Of a stretch of 64,000 bases of DNA, positions 43,824 to 52,835 are shown piece after piece. The stretch lies in assembly GCF_019278465.1 (NCBI RefSeq), contig NZ_CP058983.1:2479501-2543500 (forward strand), given 5' to 3'. The position numbers and the translations under genes are program-made. Numbering within the stretch: the stretch's first letter is position 1; each line of letters opens with the position of its first letter. The notes beneath the pieces were generated by a model. The model worked only from the letters and a program-made list of their open reading frames with translations, made no database searches and was not told the origin of the DNA. The DNA comes from Tenacibaculum sp. AHE14PA. Lineage in GTDB: Bacteria > Bacteroidota > Bacteroidia > Flavobacteriales > Flavobacteriaceae.

Positions 43824-44345
43824 ATGAATACTGAAGAAAAAAAATATAAAAGATTAATAACCATCGTTTCAATTGTAATTCCGTTAGCTGTTGCAGCTTT
43901 ATTCGGAATTAAAATTCCAAACGTTGAGCCGTTGTCATTTTTGCCTCCAATATATGCGAGTGTAAACGGATTAACAGCAGTATTATTAGTAGCGTCAGTT
44001 ATTGCAATAAAAAAAGGAAATAAAAAGTTACACGAACAATTAAATACCTTAGCAATTATCTGTTCAGCATTATTTTTAGTGATGTATGTAGCGTACCATA
44101 TGACCTCAGATTCTACTAATTTTGGGGGTGAAGGAGTAGTAAAATATATTTATTTTTTTATTTTAATAACTCATATTATACTATCTATCGTAGTAATTCC
44201 TTTTGTTTTAATAACGTTTATGAGAGCACGGTTAGGGAATTTTCCTGAGCATAAAAAAATAGCAAAAATTACTTTTCCTTTATGGTTGTATGTTGCTGTA
44301 ACTGGTGTAATTGTATATTTAATGATATCTCCATACTATGTATAA
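43824..44345 (+). CDS. DUF420 family membrane protein
   Basis: A 173-residue protein with about five hydrophobic segments. DUF420 signatures are FLPPIYASVNGLTAVLLV, HEQLNTLAIICSALFLVMYVAYHM and FPEHKKIAKITFPLWLYVAVTGVIVY. Members (CtaM in Staphylococcus) are needed for maturation of heme-copper oxidases. It starts 2 bases after the SCO stop and its end overlaps the next gene by 8 bases. Confidence 0.9.
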   Translation: MNTEEKKYKRLITIVSIVIPLAVAALFGIKIPNVEPLSFLPPIYASVNGLTAVLLVASVIAIKKGNKKLHEQLNTLAIICSALFLVMYVAYHMTSDSTNFGGEGVVKYIYFFILITHIILSIVVIPFVLITFMRARLGNFPEHKKIAKITFPLWLYVAVTGVIVYLMISPYYV

Positions 44346-44562
44346 AAATTTTTCAATTATTGTTCTGCTAATTCTTTCCGCAAGTGCATCAGCACAATGT
44401 GCTATGTGTAAGGCAGTTGTTGAAGGTGGTAGTGAGGATATTGCTGAAGGAGTTAACAACGGAATCACCTATTTAATGGTTTTTCCATATATCTTAGTGG
44501 GTACTTTAGCGTACTTTATTTACAGATATAATAAAAAGACAAAAAATAAAACTTTAAACTAA
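44338..44562 (+). CDS. small exported membrane protein with a CxxCK motif
   Basis: A 74-residue protein: signal peptide (MYKNFSIIVLLILSASASA), then QCAMCKAVVEGG, and one membrane segment at about residues 44-63. The CxxC pair just after cleavage, on the outer face of the inner membrane, suggests metal (copper) or heme binding. The gene overlaps DUF420 by 8 bases and closes the oxidase operon. I know no assigned name; a copper or heme handling role is inference from position. Confidence 0.8.
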   Translation: MYKNFSIIVLLILSASASAQCAMCKAVVEGGSEDIAEGVNNGITYLMVFPYILVGTLAYFIYRYNKKTKNKTLN

Positions 44563-44710
44563 GAGTTTTTGTAACAAATTCTATTTTTAGTCGTCATATA
44601 AAAAAATCTAAAAAGTAATTGTTCGATTTTGTGACTATTAACGTTCATAATCAAACAGTTAAAAAGATTTCAATTTTCGTAATTATCTCTCATATAGGTA
44701 ATTATGTTTT

Positions 44711-44726
44711 GTTCCTTTTTTGGAAC
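44711..44726. promoter_or_regulatory. GTTCC-N6-GGAAC palindrome before the TolC gene
   Basis: GTTCC (44711-44715) and GGAAC (44722-44726) form a short symmetrical site 18 bases before the ATG. It could be an operator or a small hairpin in the leader. The rest of the 44563-44744 gap is AT-rich. Confidence 0.45.
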
Positions 44727-44744
44727 ATAAATTGACTAACTATA

Positions 44745-46100
44745 ATGAACAAAAAAATATTCGTCTTGAAAACAAAATTTGTATTAGTAGCAGCTTTATT
44801 TACAACGTTAGCTGGTTTTTCTCAGAAACAATGGACACTTAAAGAGTGTGTTACTCACGCACTAGAAAACAATATTACCATAAAGCAGAATCAGCTTAAT
44901 ATTGATATTGCAGAAACAGATGTTAAAAATGCCAAAGGAAATAAATTACCATCTTTAAATGCTTCTACAGGAGGTAATTTAAGATTTGGTTCAGGTTTTG
45001 ATCCTGTTACAAACAACAGAGTTTCTACAAGTAATTTTGGTGGTTCTTTTGGTTTGTCTTCGGGTATTACTGTTTTTAATGGTTACAGAGTTTTAAATAC
45101 CTATAAACAAGCACAATTACGTGTAGAAGGAAGTAAGTTAGATTTACAAGTAATTGAGAATGATATAGCTTTACGAGTTGTTAATTCTTATTTAAATGCT
45201 TTGTTTGCTAAAGAAAACTTACTTGTCGCAACAACTCAAGCAACTATTAGCCAGAAGCAAATAGAGAGAGCAAAAGCACAATTTGATGCTGGCGCAGTTC
45301 CTAAAAGCGATTTGTTAAACGTACAGTCTACCGCGGCAAATGATGCACAAAACGTAATTACTCAAGAAAATGCTTTGAATTTAGCATTACTTAATATATC
45401 ACAGTTATTACAAGTGCCTTTTAATAATTTTGATGTAGCGAAAATAGAAATAGATTCACCATCTTCAGCAATGTTATATAGCACTTCAGAAGAGGTGTAT
45501 AAAAAGGCTTTAACAAATAGGCCAGAAATTGCTAGAGCAAAATTAAATATTAAAAATGCAGATCTTTCTATTGCAATCGCAAGATCGGCATATATGCCAT
45601 CTGTAACAGCTTCGGGTAGTGTTGGAACAAATTATGGATATAATTTAGACTTACCAACAGGTTTTTCTAATCCTGATTTTTTAACTCAATTAGATAATAA
45701 TTTAGGTTATGGAGTTGGTTTTAATGTTAATATTCCAATTTTTAACGGTTTTAAAACGGATGCTAGTGTGCAACGTTCTAAAATTAGTAAGCTAATTACA
45801 GAAACAAGATTAGATAGCCAAAAATTACAATTACAACAAACAATAGAGCAATCTTATCAGGATGCAAAAGCAGCAGCAAAATCATTTGAAGCATCAGAAC
45901 TTTCACTTAAAGCACAGAAAGAAGCTTTTAAAAATGCACAGGTAAGTTATGATTATGGTTCTATGACACAATTTGATTATGATCAGGTTCGTAATCGTTT
46001 AGTAAACGCTGAAGGAACAATGATTAGAGCAAAGTATAACTACGTATTTACAACCAAAGTATTAAAGTTTTACTACGGAGAAGATATTCTATTAGATTAA
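44745..46100 (+). CDS. TolC family outer membrane efflux protein
   Basis: A 451-residue outer membrane channel with a signal peptide (about residues 1-27). The OEP pattern WTLKECVTHALENNITIKQNQLNID begins the mature chain, followed by long helical coiled-coil stretches (ALLNISQLLQ, EQSYQDAKAAAKSFEASELS) in two repeats and LVNAEGTMIRAKYNYVFTTKVLKFYYG at the end. Such channels work with a membrane-fusion protein and pump, which are not adjacent here. Transcribed alone, ended by a hairpin. Confidence 0.92.
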   Translation: MNKKIFVLKTKFVLVAALFTTLAGFSQKQWTLKECVTHALENNITIKQNQLNIDIAETDVKNAKGNKLPSLNASTGGNLRFGSGFDPVTNNRVSTSNFGGSFGLSSGITVFNGYRVLNTYKQAQLRVEGSKLDLQVIENDIALRVVNSYLNALFAKENLLVATTQATISQKQIERAKAQFDAGAVPKSDLLNVQSTAANDAQNVITQENALNLALLNISQLLQVPFNNFDVAKIEIDSPSSAMLYSTSEEVYKKALTNRPEIARAKLNIKNADLSIAIARSAYMPSVTASGSVGTNYGYNLDLPTGFSNPDFLTQLDNNLGYGVGFNVNIPIFNGFKTDASVQRSKISKLITETRLDSQKLQLQQTIEQSYQDAKAAAKSFEASELSLKAQKEAFKNAQVSYDYGSMTQFDYDQVRNRLVNAEGTMIRAKYNYVFTTKVLKFYYGEDILLD

Positions 46101-46121
46101 AAACATAATCAATATTTTAAT

Positions 46122-46155
46122 AAAACTCATCGCTTTTTAGCTGATGAGTTTTTTG
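46122..46155 (+). terminator. terminator of the TolC gene
   Basis: AAAACTCATC and GATGAGTTTT arms with a loop of about 11 bases and a T run. Confidence 0.8.
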
Positions 46156-46166
46156 TTTTTTAAGAC

Positions 46167-46174
46167 TATCTTTG
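46167..46174 (+). promoter_or_regulatory. -7 element of tsaB
   Basis: TATCTTTG, a perfect match ending 17 bases before the TTG start of tsaB. It supports that start, because the promoter lies outside the coding frame. Confidence 0.6.
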
Positions 46175-46190
46175 CTCAAAATTTTACAAC

Positions 46191-46868
46191 TTGGCATTGA
46201 TACTTAACATAGAAACTGCAACTAAAAATTGTTCGGTTAGTTTGGCTAAAAACGGAGAAGTTTTAGCTATTAGAGAATTAAATGATGGTAATTATTCTCA
46301 TGCAGAAAAATTACACCCTTTTATTCAAGATCTTTTAAAAGAAGCTAACGTAATAACAAGTAATCTTGATGCAGTAGCAGTTAGTAAAGGTCCTGGGTCT
46401 TATACAGGGCTTCGCATAGGAGTTTCTGCAGCAAAAGGAATGTGTTTTGCTATTGATAAGCCATTAATTTCTATAGAAACTTTAAAATCACTTGCACATA
46501 GTATTTCTATTGAAGAAGGATTGATAGTGCCATTACTAGATGCGCGAAGAATGGAAGTATATTCAGCTGTTTATAATTCAATTTACGAGCAAGTAAGAGA
46601 AATTAAAGCTGAAATAATTACTGAAGATTCTTTTAAAGAGGAATTATCAAAAGGAAAAGTTTATTTTTTAGGTGATGGAGCAGCTAAATGTAAAGAGGTA
46701 ATTATTCATGATAACGCTGTATTTATTGAAGATGAATTTCCGTCAGCAAAAGAAATGGCAGTATTAAGTTACAATAAGTACAAAAAAAACGACATCGAAG
46801 ATGTCGCTTATTTTGAACCCTTTTACTTAAAAGATTTTATTGCTATTCCTGAAAAAAAGAAAGTTTAA
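46191..46868 (+). CDS. tsaB: tRNA threonylcarbamoyladenosine biosynthesis protein TsaB
   Basis: Partner of TsaD and TsaE in making the t6A modification of tRNAs that read ANN codons. An ASKHA-fold protein: LILNIETATKNCSVSL at the start and AVSKGPGSYTGLRIGVSAAKG near residue 63 are diagnostic. Length of 225 residues is normal. The start is TTG (46191), which gives the family-typical MALILNIE; no ATG fits. Its stop codon shares TTAA with the convergent MscS gene. Confidence 0.95.
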   Translation: MALILNIETATKNCSVSLAKNGEVLAIRELNDGNYSHAEKLHPFIQDLLKEANVITSNLDAVAVSKGPGSYTGLRIGVSAAKGMCFAIDKPLISIETLKSLAHSISIEEGLIVPLLDARRMEVYSAVYNSIYEQVREIKAEIITEDSFKEELSKGKVYFLGDGAAKCKEVIIHDNAVFIEDEFPSAKEMAVLSYNKYKKNDIEDVAYFEPFYLKDFIAIPEKKKV

Positions 46869-47671
46869 CCTTGTTTCTGAATTTCAACAGTATGTGGATA
46901 AGGAATGTCTATTCCAGCTTCGTCTAATGCAAGTTTTACACTTTCGATAGTTTCAAAATGTACTTCCCAATAATCTTCAGTTTTTACCCAAGGTCTAACT
47001 GCAAAGTTTACAGAACTATCTGCTAACTCAGATACTTTTGCAGTCGGTGCAGGATCTTTTAATACTTTAGGATTAGAAGTTAAAACTTTCATAAAAACTT
47101 CTTTAGTCTTTTTAATATCTGCATCGTAAGAAACACCAAAAGTTAAATCTACTCTTAAGTTTCCTTCTGCAGTATAATTAATAATGTTCCCGTTAGATAA
47201 TGATCCGTTAGGAATAATAGCTAATTTATTACCAGGAGTATTTACATGAGTTTTAAAGATTTGTATTTCTTTTACGACACCTGTTATTCCTTGAGCTTCT
47301 ATTAAATCACCAATTTTAAACGGCTTAAACATCATAATTAAAGCACCACCAGCAAAATTAGCAAGTGATCCTTGTAATGCTAAACCAACGGCTAAACCAG
47401 CGGCTCCTAAAATAGCAGCAAATGATGTAGTTGCAACACCTAGTTGAGATATAACGGTAACAAACAATAAGGCTTTAAGTGACCAGCTAACTAAATCACC
47501 TAGAAACTTTTGAAGCGTTAGATCGACATTTTGTTTGGTCATTACTTTTTTAGAAAGCTTAACCATCATTTTAATCATAAACAAACCAATAACTAAAATA
47601 GCAATAGCCGTTATAAGTTTTGGAGTGTATTCTATTAATAAAACTTGAAGTTCATCTAAATATTCTTTCAT
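46865..47671 (-). CDS. small-conductance mechanosensitive channel (MscS family)
   Basis: A 268-residue channel that opens under membrane tension. Hydrophobic segments lie at about residues 17-35 and 60-105, and the pore helix is ILGAAGLAVGLALQGSLANFAGGALIMMF with the glycine/alanine packing typical of MscS TM3. The beta domain includes FKIGDLIEAQGITGVVKEIQIF. Length matches short MscS (YnaI/YbdG groups are longer). It is convergent with tsaB, sharing the TTAA stop. Confidence 0.95.
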   Translation of the reverse strand: MKEYLDELQVLLIEYTPKLITAIAILVIGLFMIKMMVKLSKKVMTKQNVDLTLQKFLGDLVSWSLKALLFVTVISQLGVATTSFAAILGAAGLAVGLALQGSLANFAGGALIMMFKPFKIGDLIEAQGITGVVKEIQIFKTHVNTPGNKLAIIPNGSLSNGNIINYTAEGNLRVDLTFGVSYDADIKKTKEVFMKVLTSNPKVLKDPAPTAKVSELADSSVNFAVRPWVKTEDYWEVHFETIESVKLALDEAGIDIPYPHTVEIQKQG

Positions 47672-47737
47672 GTATATAATTTAAAAATTAATAAATAAAG
47701 TTAGTATCGAGTACTATTTCTTTTATGTGCCTGCAAT

Positions 47738-48091
47738 TTACAGCATCAACAAGACAATACCAATTAAAGCAGGTACAGATTGAATAATAAAAATTCTAGG
47801 TTTTTTTGTAGAATAAGAACCATAAATACCTGCTATAAAAACACAAGTTAAAAAGAAAATAGCGACATCTGTTTTTTGTGAGCATATAGCCCAAATTAAA
47901 CCAGCAGCTAAAAAACCATTATACAAACCCTGGTTTGCTGCGAGTACTTTTGTTTCTTCAGCAAATTCTTTATTTTTTAAACCAAACGTTTTTATTCCTT
48001 TAGGTCTTGTCCATAAAACCATTTCTAAAATCATAATGTATATATGAATTAAAGCAACCAACCCTGTTAAAATATATTGTGAAATATTCAT
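47738..48091 (-). CDS. DUF1304 family membrane protein
   Basis: A 117-residue protein with four hydrophobic segments. The DUF1304 pattern is IYIMILEMVLWTRP near residue 18, LAANQGLYNGFLAAGL near residue 50 and QSVPALIGIVLLML at the end. No known function. It is upstream of the MscS gene on the same strand with a 66-base gap. Confidence 0.87.
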   Translation of the reverse strand: MNISQYILTGLVALIHIYIMILEMVLWTRPKGIKTFGLKNKEFAEETKVLAANQGLYNGFLAAGLIWAICSQKTDVAIFFLTCVFIAGIYGSYSTKKPRIFIIQSVPALIGIVLLML

Positions 48092-48195
48092 GTTGTAAAT
48101 AAAATTATAAGATTAAGTCATTAAAAATCAAATTTAAAAATTAATACTCATTCATAAAAGAATAATCGCAATGTTAAATTAATGTTATCTAAATG

Positions 48196-48226
48196 TTTGT
48201 ATTATGTAAATATTTTTATATATTTG
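48196..48226 (+). promoter_or_regulatory. full consensus promoter of the MORN-repeat gene
   Basis: TTTG (48196-48199), a 19-base spacer and TATATTTG (48219-48226): an exact match to the Bacteroidota promoter pattern, 31 bases before the ATG. Confidence 0.78.
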
Positions 48227-48257
48227 GATTATAAGTGTTAATTATAAAAATTTAGAT

Positions 48258-48605
48258 ATGAAAAAATTAATAATAGCAGCTTGTATTTTATCAGTATCAT
48301 TACTACAAGCTCAAGATATAGAACCAAAATTTGAAAAATCAGGTGATTTAGTAAAAGCAACTTATTTTTATAAAGATGGTAAGGTAAAAGAGCAAGGGTT
48401 TTTTAAGGATAAAAAATTATCAGGAACTTGGACGTCTTTTGATGCCAGTGGAAATAAAAAAACAATTGCACACTACAATGCTGGTAAAAAAGTAGGGAAG
48501 TGGTTTATGTGGAAAGAAGATGGTTTAAAGGAAATTGATTACTCAGATAATGTTATAGCGAGTGTTCAGACCTGGAGAGAAGAAACAAAAATGGCAGTTA
48601 AATAG
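48258..48605 (+). CDS. exported MORN-repeat protein (YwqK-like)
   Basis: A 115-residue exported protein: signal peptide MKKLIIAACILSVSLLQA, then three short MORN-type repeats (ATYFYKDGKVKEQGFFKDKKLSG, TWTSFDASGNKKTIAHYNAGKKVG, KWFMWKEDGLKEIDYSDN). Such repeats occur in the so-called YwqK antitoxin-like family; no toxin partner is present here, so that name is not meaningful. It has a perfect consensus promoter and its own terminator. Function unknown. Confidence 0.83.
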   Translation: MKKLIIAACILSVSLLQAQDIEPKFEKSGDLVKATYFYKDGKVKEQGFFKDKKLSGTWTSFDASGNKKTIAHYNAGKKVGKWFMWKEDGLKEIDYSDNVIASVQTWREETKMAVK

Positions 48606-48631
48606 TATTTAATTAGTTTATTGATTTATAT

Positions 48632-48660
48632 AAATAACCGAGTTTTTTACTCGGTTATTT
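48632..48660. terminator. bidirectional terminator
   Basis: AAATAACCGAGT and ACTCGGTTATTT arms with a 5-base loop. The right arm touches the last base of the RNase H stop codon. Confidence 0.85.
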
Positions 48661-49298
48661 TATTTTCTACCAAAATCAGCAGGAATCTCTCCCCAAGCCT
48701 TCGTTTCCCATTTTAATATTGGGTTTGTAAAGGTGTTTTCTTTGAGCCATTTTTCGGCACGTTTTATTAGATCTAAAATCTCTTTATTACTGGCGTCAAA
48801 AGTTACGTTAGTTCTACATTGTTTTTTTTTAACCCAACTCATTGCTGTTCTAGAATCTGAATAAATAGGATAATTATCCATTTTTTTATTCTTTAAGAGC
48901 GCAATTCCGTGCACCAAAGCCAAAAACTCACCAATATTATTGGTTCCTTTTTTATAAGGTCCCATTTTAAAGATTTCTTTTTTAGTTTTTGTTAAAACTC
49001 CTCGGTATTCCATTACGCCAGGATTTCCAGCACAAGCAGCATCTACAGAAATACTTTCTAAATCAGGAATTCCGCATTTGGCTTTTTCTTCAGCAGATAA
49101 AATAACTTTTTTAGTGTCTTTACCTATGTATTCATTATAGCTTTTTGTAAAAGCAATTTCAGCAGCAGTTTTGTCTATGAAGGCTTTATACTGTGCGTTT
49201 TCAAAACCTGTGATTTGTTTTTTGCAAACATCCCAAGAGTTAAAAACACCTGTTTTTTTACCTCTCCAAACAACGTAGTATTTTTTCTTTTTAGACAT
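48660..49298 (-). CDS. rnhA: ribonuclease HI with N-terminal viroplasmin domain
   Basis: Degrades RNA in RNA-DNA hybrids. Residues 1-50 form a viroplasmin-type hybrid-binding domain (KKYYVVWRGKKTGVFNSWDVCKKQITGFENAQYKAF), and residues 80-212 are the RNase H domain. The catalytic acids are in SVDAACAGNPG (Asp), NNIGEFLAL (Glu), PIYSDSRTAMSW (Asp) and the final GEIPADFG (Asp). Length is 212 residues. Its start overlaps the end of purN by 8 bases, so they are co-translated. Confidence 0.95.
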   Translation of the reverse strand: MSKKKKYYVVWRGKKTGVFNSWDVCKKQITGFENAQYKAFIDKTAAEIAFTKSYNEYIGKDTKKVILSAEEKAKCGIPDLESISVDAACAGNPGVMEYRGVLTKTKKEIFKMGPYKKGTNNIGEFLALVHGIALLKNKKMDNYPIYSDSRTAMSWVKKKQCRTNVTFDASNKEILDLIKRAEKWLKENTFTNPILKWETKAWGEIPADFGRK

Positions 49299-49860
49299 TT
49301 TGTAAAATTATATTTTCAATAACTTTAGGGAAATGCTCTTGTTCTAACAGGTGAATTTTATTTGCAATATCAGCAGTAGTATCGGTATTTGTAAGTGCAG
49401 TTTTTGTTTGAGAAATAATAGCACCTTCGTCATAATTCTCGTTTACATAATGAATTGTAATTCCCGTTTCTGTTTCATTGTTTTCTTTTACAGCCTTATG
49501 AACATTCATGCCATACATGCCTTTTCCGCCGTATTTTGGTAATAATGCAGGGTGAATATTAATTATTTTATTAGGAAAAGCAGCAACTATTTTAGCAGGA
49601 ATACGCCATAAAAAACCAGCGAGTATAATTATATCAGCTTCAACATGTAAAAAGTTTAAAACAGTATCTTCTTTCTCAAAATTTTCTTTATCAAACAAAG
49701 ATGCATTAACATTTAAACGTTCGCATCTTTCAAAAACCTTGGCATGTTCATTGTTAGATAACACGTGAGTAACAGTAGCAATATTGGAATTTTGAAAGTG
49801 TTTTATGATGTTTTCGGCATTAGAACCAGAACCAGAAGCAAAAATTACGATACGTTTCAT
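49291..49860 (-). CDS. purN: phosphoribosylglycinamide formyltransferase
   Basis: Formylates glycinamide ribonucleotide with 10-formyl-tetrahydrofolate in purine synthesis. Signatures are IVIFASGSGSNAENII at the start, LAGFLWRIPAKIV near residue 80, IINIHPALLPKYGGKGMYG (catalytic His and formate site) and ETGITIHYVNENYDEG. Length of 189 residues is normal. Divergent from acpP and followed by RNase H in the same transcript. Confidence 0.96.
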   Translation of the reverse strand: MKRIVIFASGSGSNAENIIKHFQNSNIATVTHVLSNNEHAKVFERCERLNVNASLFDKENFEKEDTVLNFLHVEADIIILAGFLWRIPAKIVAAFPNKIINIHPALLPKYGGKGMYGMNVHKAVKENNETETGITIHYVNENYDEGAIISQTKTALTNTDTTADIANKIHLLEQEHFPKVIENIILQNV

Positions 49861-49999
49861 GATAAATAGAAGTATTTTGTTACTACAAAAAAAAGAATAA
49901 TTATTAACAACGGTGGTGTTTGTAGCAAAATATTCAATATTTTTTTTATATTAGACCACACATTTTCGAGCAAAAGTTAGAATTAATAACTAAGATTTG

Positions 50000-50007
50000 T
50001 ATTTTTG
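50000..50007 (+). promoter_or_regulatory. -7 element of the acpP-fabF-rnc operon
   Basis: TATTTTTG, a perfect TAnnTTTG match 31 bases before the acpP ATG. Confidence 0.6.
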
Positions 50008-50038
50008 CATCGATTTTAAATTTTAAAACAAACAAATT

Positions 50039-50275
50039 ATGTCAGACATAGCATCAAGAGTAAAAGCGATTATCGTAGATAAATTAGGAGTAGACGATAA
50101 CGAAGTAACAAACGAAGCAAGCTTCACAAATGATTTAGGAGCAGATTCTTTAGATACTGTTGAATTAATCATGGAATTCGAAAAAGAATTTGATATCCAA
50201 ATTCCAGACGATCAAGCAGAAAACATTGGTACAGTAGGTCAGGCAGTAAGCTATATCGAAGAAGCTAAAAAATAA
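50039..50275 (+). CDS. acpP: acyl carrier protein
   Basis: Carries growing fatty acyl chains on a phosphopantetheine arm attached to the Ser in [15 protein letters not shown] near residue 38. The rest is the standard four-helix, acidic ACP (78 residues). First gene of an operon with fabF (7-base gap), rnc, an IPExxxVDY gene and pyk. Confidence 0.98.
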   Translation: MSDIASRVKAIIVDKLGVDDNEVTNEASFTNDLGADSLDTVELIMEFEKEFDIQIPDDQAENIGTVGQAVSYIEEAKK

Positions 50276-50282
50276 TATTTAT

Positions 50283-51533
50283 ATGCAATTAAAACGAGTT
50301 GTAGTAACTGGACTTGGCGCATTAACGCCAATAGGAAACAATATAGAAGAGTATTGGGATAGCTTGCTTAACGGAGTTAGCGGAGCTGCGCCTATAACGT
50401 ATTTCGATGCTGCCAAGTTCAAAACTCGTTTTGCATGTGAGTTAAAAAACTTTAACGCGACAGATTTCATCAACAGAAAAGATGCGCGTAAAATGGATAG
50501 GTTTACGCAATATGCTATGGTAGCTTCTGATGAAGCAATAGTAGATTCGAAACTAAACCTAGACGAAATTAACAAGTTTAGAGTAGGAGTAATTTGGGGA
50601 GCTGGTATTGGAGGTTTAGAAACTTTTCAAAACGAAGCTATGGAGTTTGGTGCTGGAGACGGTACACCAAGATTTAACCCATTTTTTATTCCTAAAATGA
50701 TTGCTGATATCGCACCAGGTCATATTTCTATTAAAAATGGATTTATGGGACCTAATTATACAACGGTATCTGCATGTGCATCATCAGCAAACGCGATGAT
50801 CGATGCATTAAATTACATAAGACTCGGACACTGTGATGTTATTGTAACAGGTGGTAGTGAAGCTGCTATTACATATGCAGGTGTTGGAGGTTTTAATGCA
50901 ATGCACGCACTTTCTACAAATAATGAAAACTATAAATCAGCCTCAAAACCTTTTGATGGCGAACGTGATGGTTTTGTTTTAGGAGAAGGAGCAGGAGCGC
51001 TTGTGTTAGAAGAATACGAACATGCTAAGGCACGTGGAGCAAAAATTTATGCAGAAGTTATTGGTGGAGGAATGTCATCTGACGCTTACCATATGACAGC
51101 ACCACATCCTGATGGAATTGGTGTAATAGCTGTAATGAAAAATTGTCTTGAAAATGCAGGTTTAAAGCCAGAAGATGTAGACCATATTAATACACATGGT
51201 ACTTCTACACCTTTAGGTGATGTTGCAGAATTAAAAGCGATATCTGAAGTTTTTGGTGAACACGCTAAAAACATCAATATTAATTCAACAAAATCTATGA
51301 CAGGGCACTTACTTGGTGCTGCTGGAGCGGTAGAGTCGATTGCTTCTATATTAGCGATGGAACACGGAGTTATCCCTCCAACAATTAATCATGTAAATGT
51401 TGATGAAAATATCAATTCTGAGTTAAACTTAACGTTAAACAAACCTCAAAAGAGAGAGGTTAAAGTAGCAATGAGTAACACGTTTGGTTTTGGTGGTCAT
51501 AATGCTTGTGTAGTATTTAGAAAATTAGATTAA
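50283..51533 (+). CDS. fabF: 3-oxoacyl-ACP synthase II
   Basis: Condensing enzyme of fatty acid elongation. The active-site cysteine is in VSACASSANAMIDA near residue 164, the two histidines are in HINTHGTSTPLGD and KSMTGHLLGAAGAVE, and GAGIGGLETFQNEA is the FabF-type early motif. Length of 416 residues is normal. It lies directly after acpP, its substrate carrier. Confidence 0.98.
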   Translation: MQLKRVVVTGLGALTPIGNNIEEYWDSLLNGVSGAAPITYFDAAKFKTRFACELKNFNATDFINRKDARKMDRFTQYAMVASDEAIVDSKLNLDEINKFRVGVIWGAGIGGLETFQNEAMEFGAGDGTPRFNPFFIPKMIADIAPGHISIKNGFMGPNYTTVSACASSANAMIDALNYIRLGHCDVIVTGGSEAAITYAGVGGFNAMHALSTNNENYKSASKPFDGERDGFVLGEGAGALVLEEYEHAKARGAKIYAEVIGGGMSSDAYHMTAPHPDGIGVIAVMKNCLENAGLKPEDVDHINTHGTSTPLGDVAELKAISEVFGEHAKNININSTKSMTGHLLGAAGAVESIASILAMEHGVIPPTINHVNVDENINSELNLTLNKPQKREVKVAMSNTFGFGGHNACVVFRKLD

Positions 51534-51539
51534 TTTCTT

Positions 51540-52277
51540 ATGAATTTTCTTCGTAGAATAGTTAAGCCACAAAATAAAGAGGATGAAAATTTTTACTACG
51601 AATTAAAAGAGCTGCTCAATTTTAAACCTATAACACTTTCACATTATAAGAAAGCGTTTACCCATAGGTCATTAAAATTAATAGATGAAAAAGGACACCC
51701 CATTAATTACGAACGATTAGAGTTTTTAGGAGATGCTATTTTAGGGTCAGTAATGGCGTCTTATCTGTATAAAAAAGTTCCTGAAGGAGATGAAGGATAT
51801 TTAACTCAAATGCGATCTAAAGTTGTAAGTAGGGCACATTTAAATACTTTAGGTAAAGATTTAGAATTACTTCGTTTTGTAAAAAGTAACATTCCACCAG
51901 CTAATATTAGTAATAATATTTACGGTAATATATTTGAGGCACTAATTGGTGCTATTTATTTAGATAGAGGTTATAATTATTGTAATCAATTTATTTACGA
52001 TCAAGTAGTATTGCCTTATGTAGATATTGAAAGGTTAGAGGGAAAAATATCTAGTTATAAAGGATTTGTTATAGAATGGTGCCAAAAGAATAAGAAAAAG
52101 TATAAATTCGAATCATACGAAGATTCCGGAAACCAAAGTAAGAGACACTTTAGTGTGCGCGTTAGTATTGATGGAAACATTATAGGTAAAGGAAGAGCTA
52201 CCTCTAAAAAGAAAGCCGAAGAAATTGCTGCAAAAAGAGTATATTTTGCAATGCAAAGTCAAATGGAAAATTCTTAA
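51540..52277 (+). CDS. rnc: ribonuclease III
   Basis: Cleaves double-stranded RNA in rRNA and mRNA processing. The nuclease signature NYERLEFLGDAILGSVMA is at about residue 59, and the second acidic site is in NIFEALIGAIYLDRG (Glu). The C-terminal double-stranded RNA-binding domain (SSYKGFVIEWCQKNKKKYKFES ... GKGRATSKKKAEEIAAKRV) is complete. Length is 245 residues. It follows fabF by 6 bases. Confidence 0.97.
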   Translation: MNFLRRIVKPQNKEDENFYYELKELLNFKPITLSHYKKAFTHRSLKLIDEKGHPINYERLEFLGDAILGSVMASYLYKKVPEGDEGYLTQMRSKVVSRAHLNTLGKDLELLRFVKSNIPPANISNNIYGNIFEALIGAIYLDRGYNYCNQFIYDQVVLPYVDIERLEGKISSYKGFVIEWCQKNKKKYKFESYEDSGNQSKRHFSVRVSIDGNIIGKGRATSKKKAEEIAAKRVYFAMQSQMENS

Positions 52278-52361
52278 CATTAGCACGAAAACGTTTTCAT
52301 AAATTTCACATTATATTTTAGATACATTCAGTAATTTAGCCAAAAGCAAATAGTTGTTTTT

Positions 52362-52832
52362 ATGGCTACTTATACATTGAATATTAACGAGTTTTGTGCA
52401 AGTGATTATGCATTAATAGGTATTCATACGGTACTTAATGAGTATAAACTAGCGTATTTACTAAATAAGTATTTACATACCAGCTTTAGTAAAGCGAGTT
52501 ATGATTTAGATTTCACAAAAAAAAATACGCAATCTTTTTACTCGGTATATGAATATACAAATACAGAGTTAGATAACGATTGGTTTTTAATAGCCAATGT
52601 TTATAAGTTAACCCAAAAAACAGTAACAGCAGGTTTTTTCTCTGAGAGCGACTCAATAACACATCTTGTTCCTGAGAAAAAAAAAGTTGATTTCTTTTTA
52701 AAAATAGAAGGAGATTTTGATTTAGAATACATTGTGAAAACAATTGATATGATAAATAAAATACCTCAAATTATTACTTCTTATAAAATAGAAGTAGAAT
52801 CCCTAAAGTCGAAAGATTTTTTAATATTTTAA
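52362..52832 (+). CDS. IPExxxVDY family protein
   Basis: A 156-residue soluble protein of the Bacteroidota-specific IPExxxVDY family; the signature reads LVPEKKKVDFFLKI near residue 104. No known activity. The family usually lies next to rnc or pyk, as here (85 bases after rnc, 3 bases before pyk), which hints at a link to RNA or central metabolism without proof. No signal or membrane segment. Confidence 0.87.
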   Translation: MATYTLNINEFCASDYALIGIHTVLNEYKLAYLLNKYLHTSFSKASYDLDFTKKNTQSFYSVYEYTNTELDNDWFLIANVYKLTQKTVTAGFFSESDSITHLVPEKKKVDFFLKIEGDFDLEYIVKTIDMINKIPQIITSYKIEVESLKSKDFLIF

Positions 52833-52835
52833 ATT

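Noticed and set aside
48258..48605. YwqK-like MORN protein as an antitoxin
   Set aside because: It is exported, has its own promoter and terminator, and no toxin gene is adjacent.
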